Positions 62,921 through 64,000 of a stretch of 64,000 nucleotides of DNA are shown here, piece by piece. Under the pieces are notes generated by a model, which saw only the letters and a list, made by a program, of their open reading frames with translations, searched no databases and was not told the origin of the DNA. Both the position numbers and the translations under genes were made by a program. How positions within the stretch are numbered: the first letter of the stretch is position 1; every line of letters begins with the position of its first letter. Source of the DNA: Amoeboaphelidium protococcarum (Eukaryota; Aphelidiomycota; Aphelidea); NCBI GenBank assembly GCA_023515745.1, contig JALECJ010000254.1, positions 1,054,001-1,118,000 on the forward strand. Direction: 5' to 3'.

Positions 62921-64000
62921 ATGCTATCGAGTAACAAAAAGAACAACGAGGACGTGCCACATCATACTAGCAAAGATCATGGTGCCGCCCTGCCAGAGGA
63001 GAAGGAGAGTCGAAACGTTTCAACTGCTCCTGCCGATCAAACATAAACTGAAACACTTGACGGGTTCTTGGTGCTGGCACTGCGCAACCATAATGACAGA
63101 GACCTCATACTGAAACTGGAGTAGGATATGGAGTATTTTATATTGGATCAAAGGTAAGATTGCATGCATTATGCTCTAGAATTTGAATTTGTTGAAACTA
63201 TCACTATGATGACTGAATGTGTAGACGTTACCGACTCGCTTTCCCTCGCATGAATTCCTACCATCGTCTTGTTATCCATCGCGTCGCCTAGTACTACAAT
63301 CTGGCGCATGTTGTCAATTCTAACAAGAACATCGTTATTCTGTACAGGACTGAGCACACGCTGATACCTAATTTGAAACTATCTGATCTGATTGATTTGA
63401 GTTACGATGATGCTGCTTCATCTACTGGTGAATTTTCAAGGTAGTCGCGATCTATGGCAGTGTCAAAGAGTCAAAGTGGAATGTATGGCGGAGATCTCCC
63501 CTTCATGTATCCATATAATGCTATGTACGCTTATGCTCCTGCATATTAGTATACTCCAGATTAACTCTATGCACCTTACAGTTAGTATTCTGTCAAGCCG
63601 CAAGATACACCTGGCCGTCTTGTTTCAAGTGAAGGAAAGTCATCGCGTTCATAAAATTCACCAATACAATCGGAGTACCATTCGCTTGGTGTCGGCTTCT
63701 TGCCCAATCCTGCCGCTGCTTATTAGTAAGAACCTGATATAGCATTGATCTCGAATCAATTCGCTGCAATGCATGTGGCTATGCCATACTCTGGTTTGCT
63801 GTACGATTATTCTGCGTTAGCCTCATATGATGGTGTTAAAATTGATAAAAACATGGATGTTAAAGTGACGCACATATTATTGATTAAGTAGTAACAGTGT
63901 AGTCAATCTCTGGATTCAAGGCTCAAAGAAATTGGTCAAGACACGTAAATGATTTTCCGCTTACGGCAGTCCAAAAAGGGCAATAATCTACTCGTATTCT
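62921..64000 (+). CDS. R3H-domain RNA-binding protein (partial, runs off the window)
   Basis: Exon 1 begins MLSSNKKNNEDVPHHTSKDH and reaches LEQDMEYFILDQR. A 71-base intron (63154-63224, AAG|GTAAGA ... TGTGTAG) joins RYRLAFPRMNSYHRLVIHRV then AQYYNLAHVV, the R3H motif (R...H: NSYHRLVIHRVA) that binds single-stranded nucleic acid. The preceding LRNHNDRDLILKLEQDMEYF matches the usual R3H lead-in. After the domain lies a Ser/Tyr/Pro/Gln-rich region (MYPYNAMYAYAPAYQYTPDQ) as in R3HDM1/2 and fungal R3H-SUZ proteins. The frame is open to the last base, so the C-terminus is missing. Confidence 0.85.

Overview
This is eukaryotic nuclear DNA: a dense run of about 45 genes on both strands with short spliceosomal introns. 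It uses a variant genetic code in which TAA and TAG both encode glutamine and TGA is the only stop. The code can be read directly from invariant motifs. In the RecQ helicase the glutamine of DEAHCLSQWGHDF is TAA and the Q-motif glutamine of FRQNQLEA is TAG. Every gene whose 3' end I could resolve stops at TGA. A standard-code annotation would break nearly all of these genes into fragments.

Gene content points to an opisthokont on or near the fungal branch. Fungal-type genes include a GH72+X8 glucanosyltransferase (Gas1 type), a BAR-PH-GRAM-VASt-TM sterol-transfer protein (Sip3/Lam1/Lam3 type), a yeast-type DAHP synthase and a fungal-style C2H2 factor. They sit beside genes most fungi have lost: an IFT88-like TPR protein, FOR20, SARAF and a Stum/SPEC3 protein. 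A flagellate-derived relative of fungi, such as an aphelid, would fit. Ciliates share the code but not this gene set. This placement is inference.

Layout. 0.3-7.1 kb: Sip3/Lam gene and RecQ. 7.3-15.1 kb: EFL1, SARAF, a secreted beta-helix protein, DAHP synthase. 15.5-19.9 kb: VPS5/SNX1, a Q/RG-rich protein, PNO1, a Stum protein. 20.1-25.5 kb: an M28/GPAA1-like membrane protein, UTP14, an OB-fold-like protein. 25.5-26.3 kb: dispersed repeat copy A. 26.5-41.8 kb: myosin-I TH1 protein, a small mitochondrial-type protein, Alba protein, BOP1, IFT88-like, DMAP1/SWC4, a DUF2817 peptidase, PRELI protein, C2H2 factor, glutamate-cysteine ligase, FOR20, PIG-F. 42.5-45.2 kb: an orphan gene, its 645-bp tandem partial duplication, and inverted repeat copy B. 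45.4-47.3 kb: a telobox-Myb gene with an apparent frameshift and a small ORF. 47.3-64 kb: DCTN5, UFD1, syntaxin-16/Tlg2, RPC82, THOC3, a coiled-coil protein, a mitochondrial carrier, IPK1, HOOK, Gas1, a secreted orphan, and an R3H protein cut by the window edge.

Most genes are housekeeping: ribosome assembly (EFL1, PNO1, UTP14, BOP1), vesicle and microtubule transport (VPS5, syntaxin, HOOK, DCTN5), RNA metabolism (RPC82, THOC3, Alba, R3H) and lipid/GPI/inositol metabolism. The unusual material is the recoded genome itself, the repeat pair, the fresh tandem duplication, the broken telobox gene and several orphan or secreted proteins. I saw no rRNA, convincing tRNA, CRISPR array or virus-like gene cluster.
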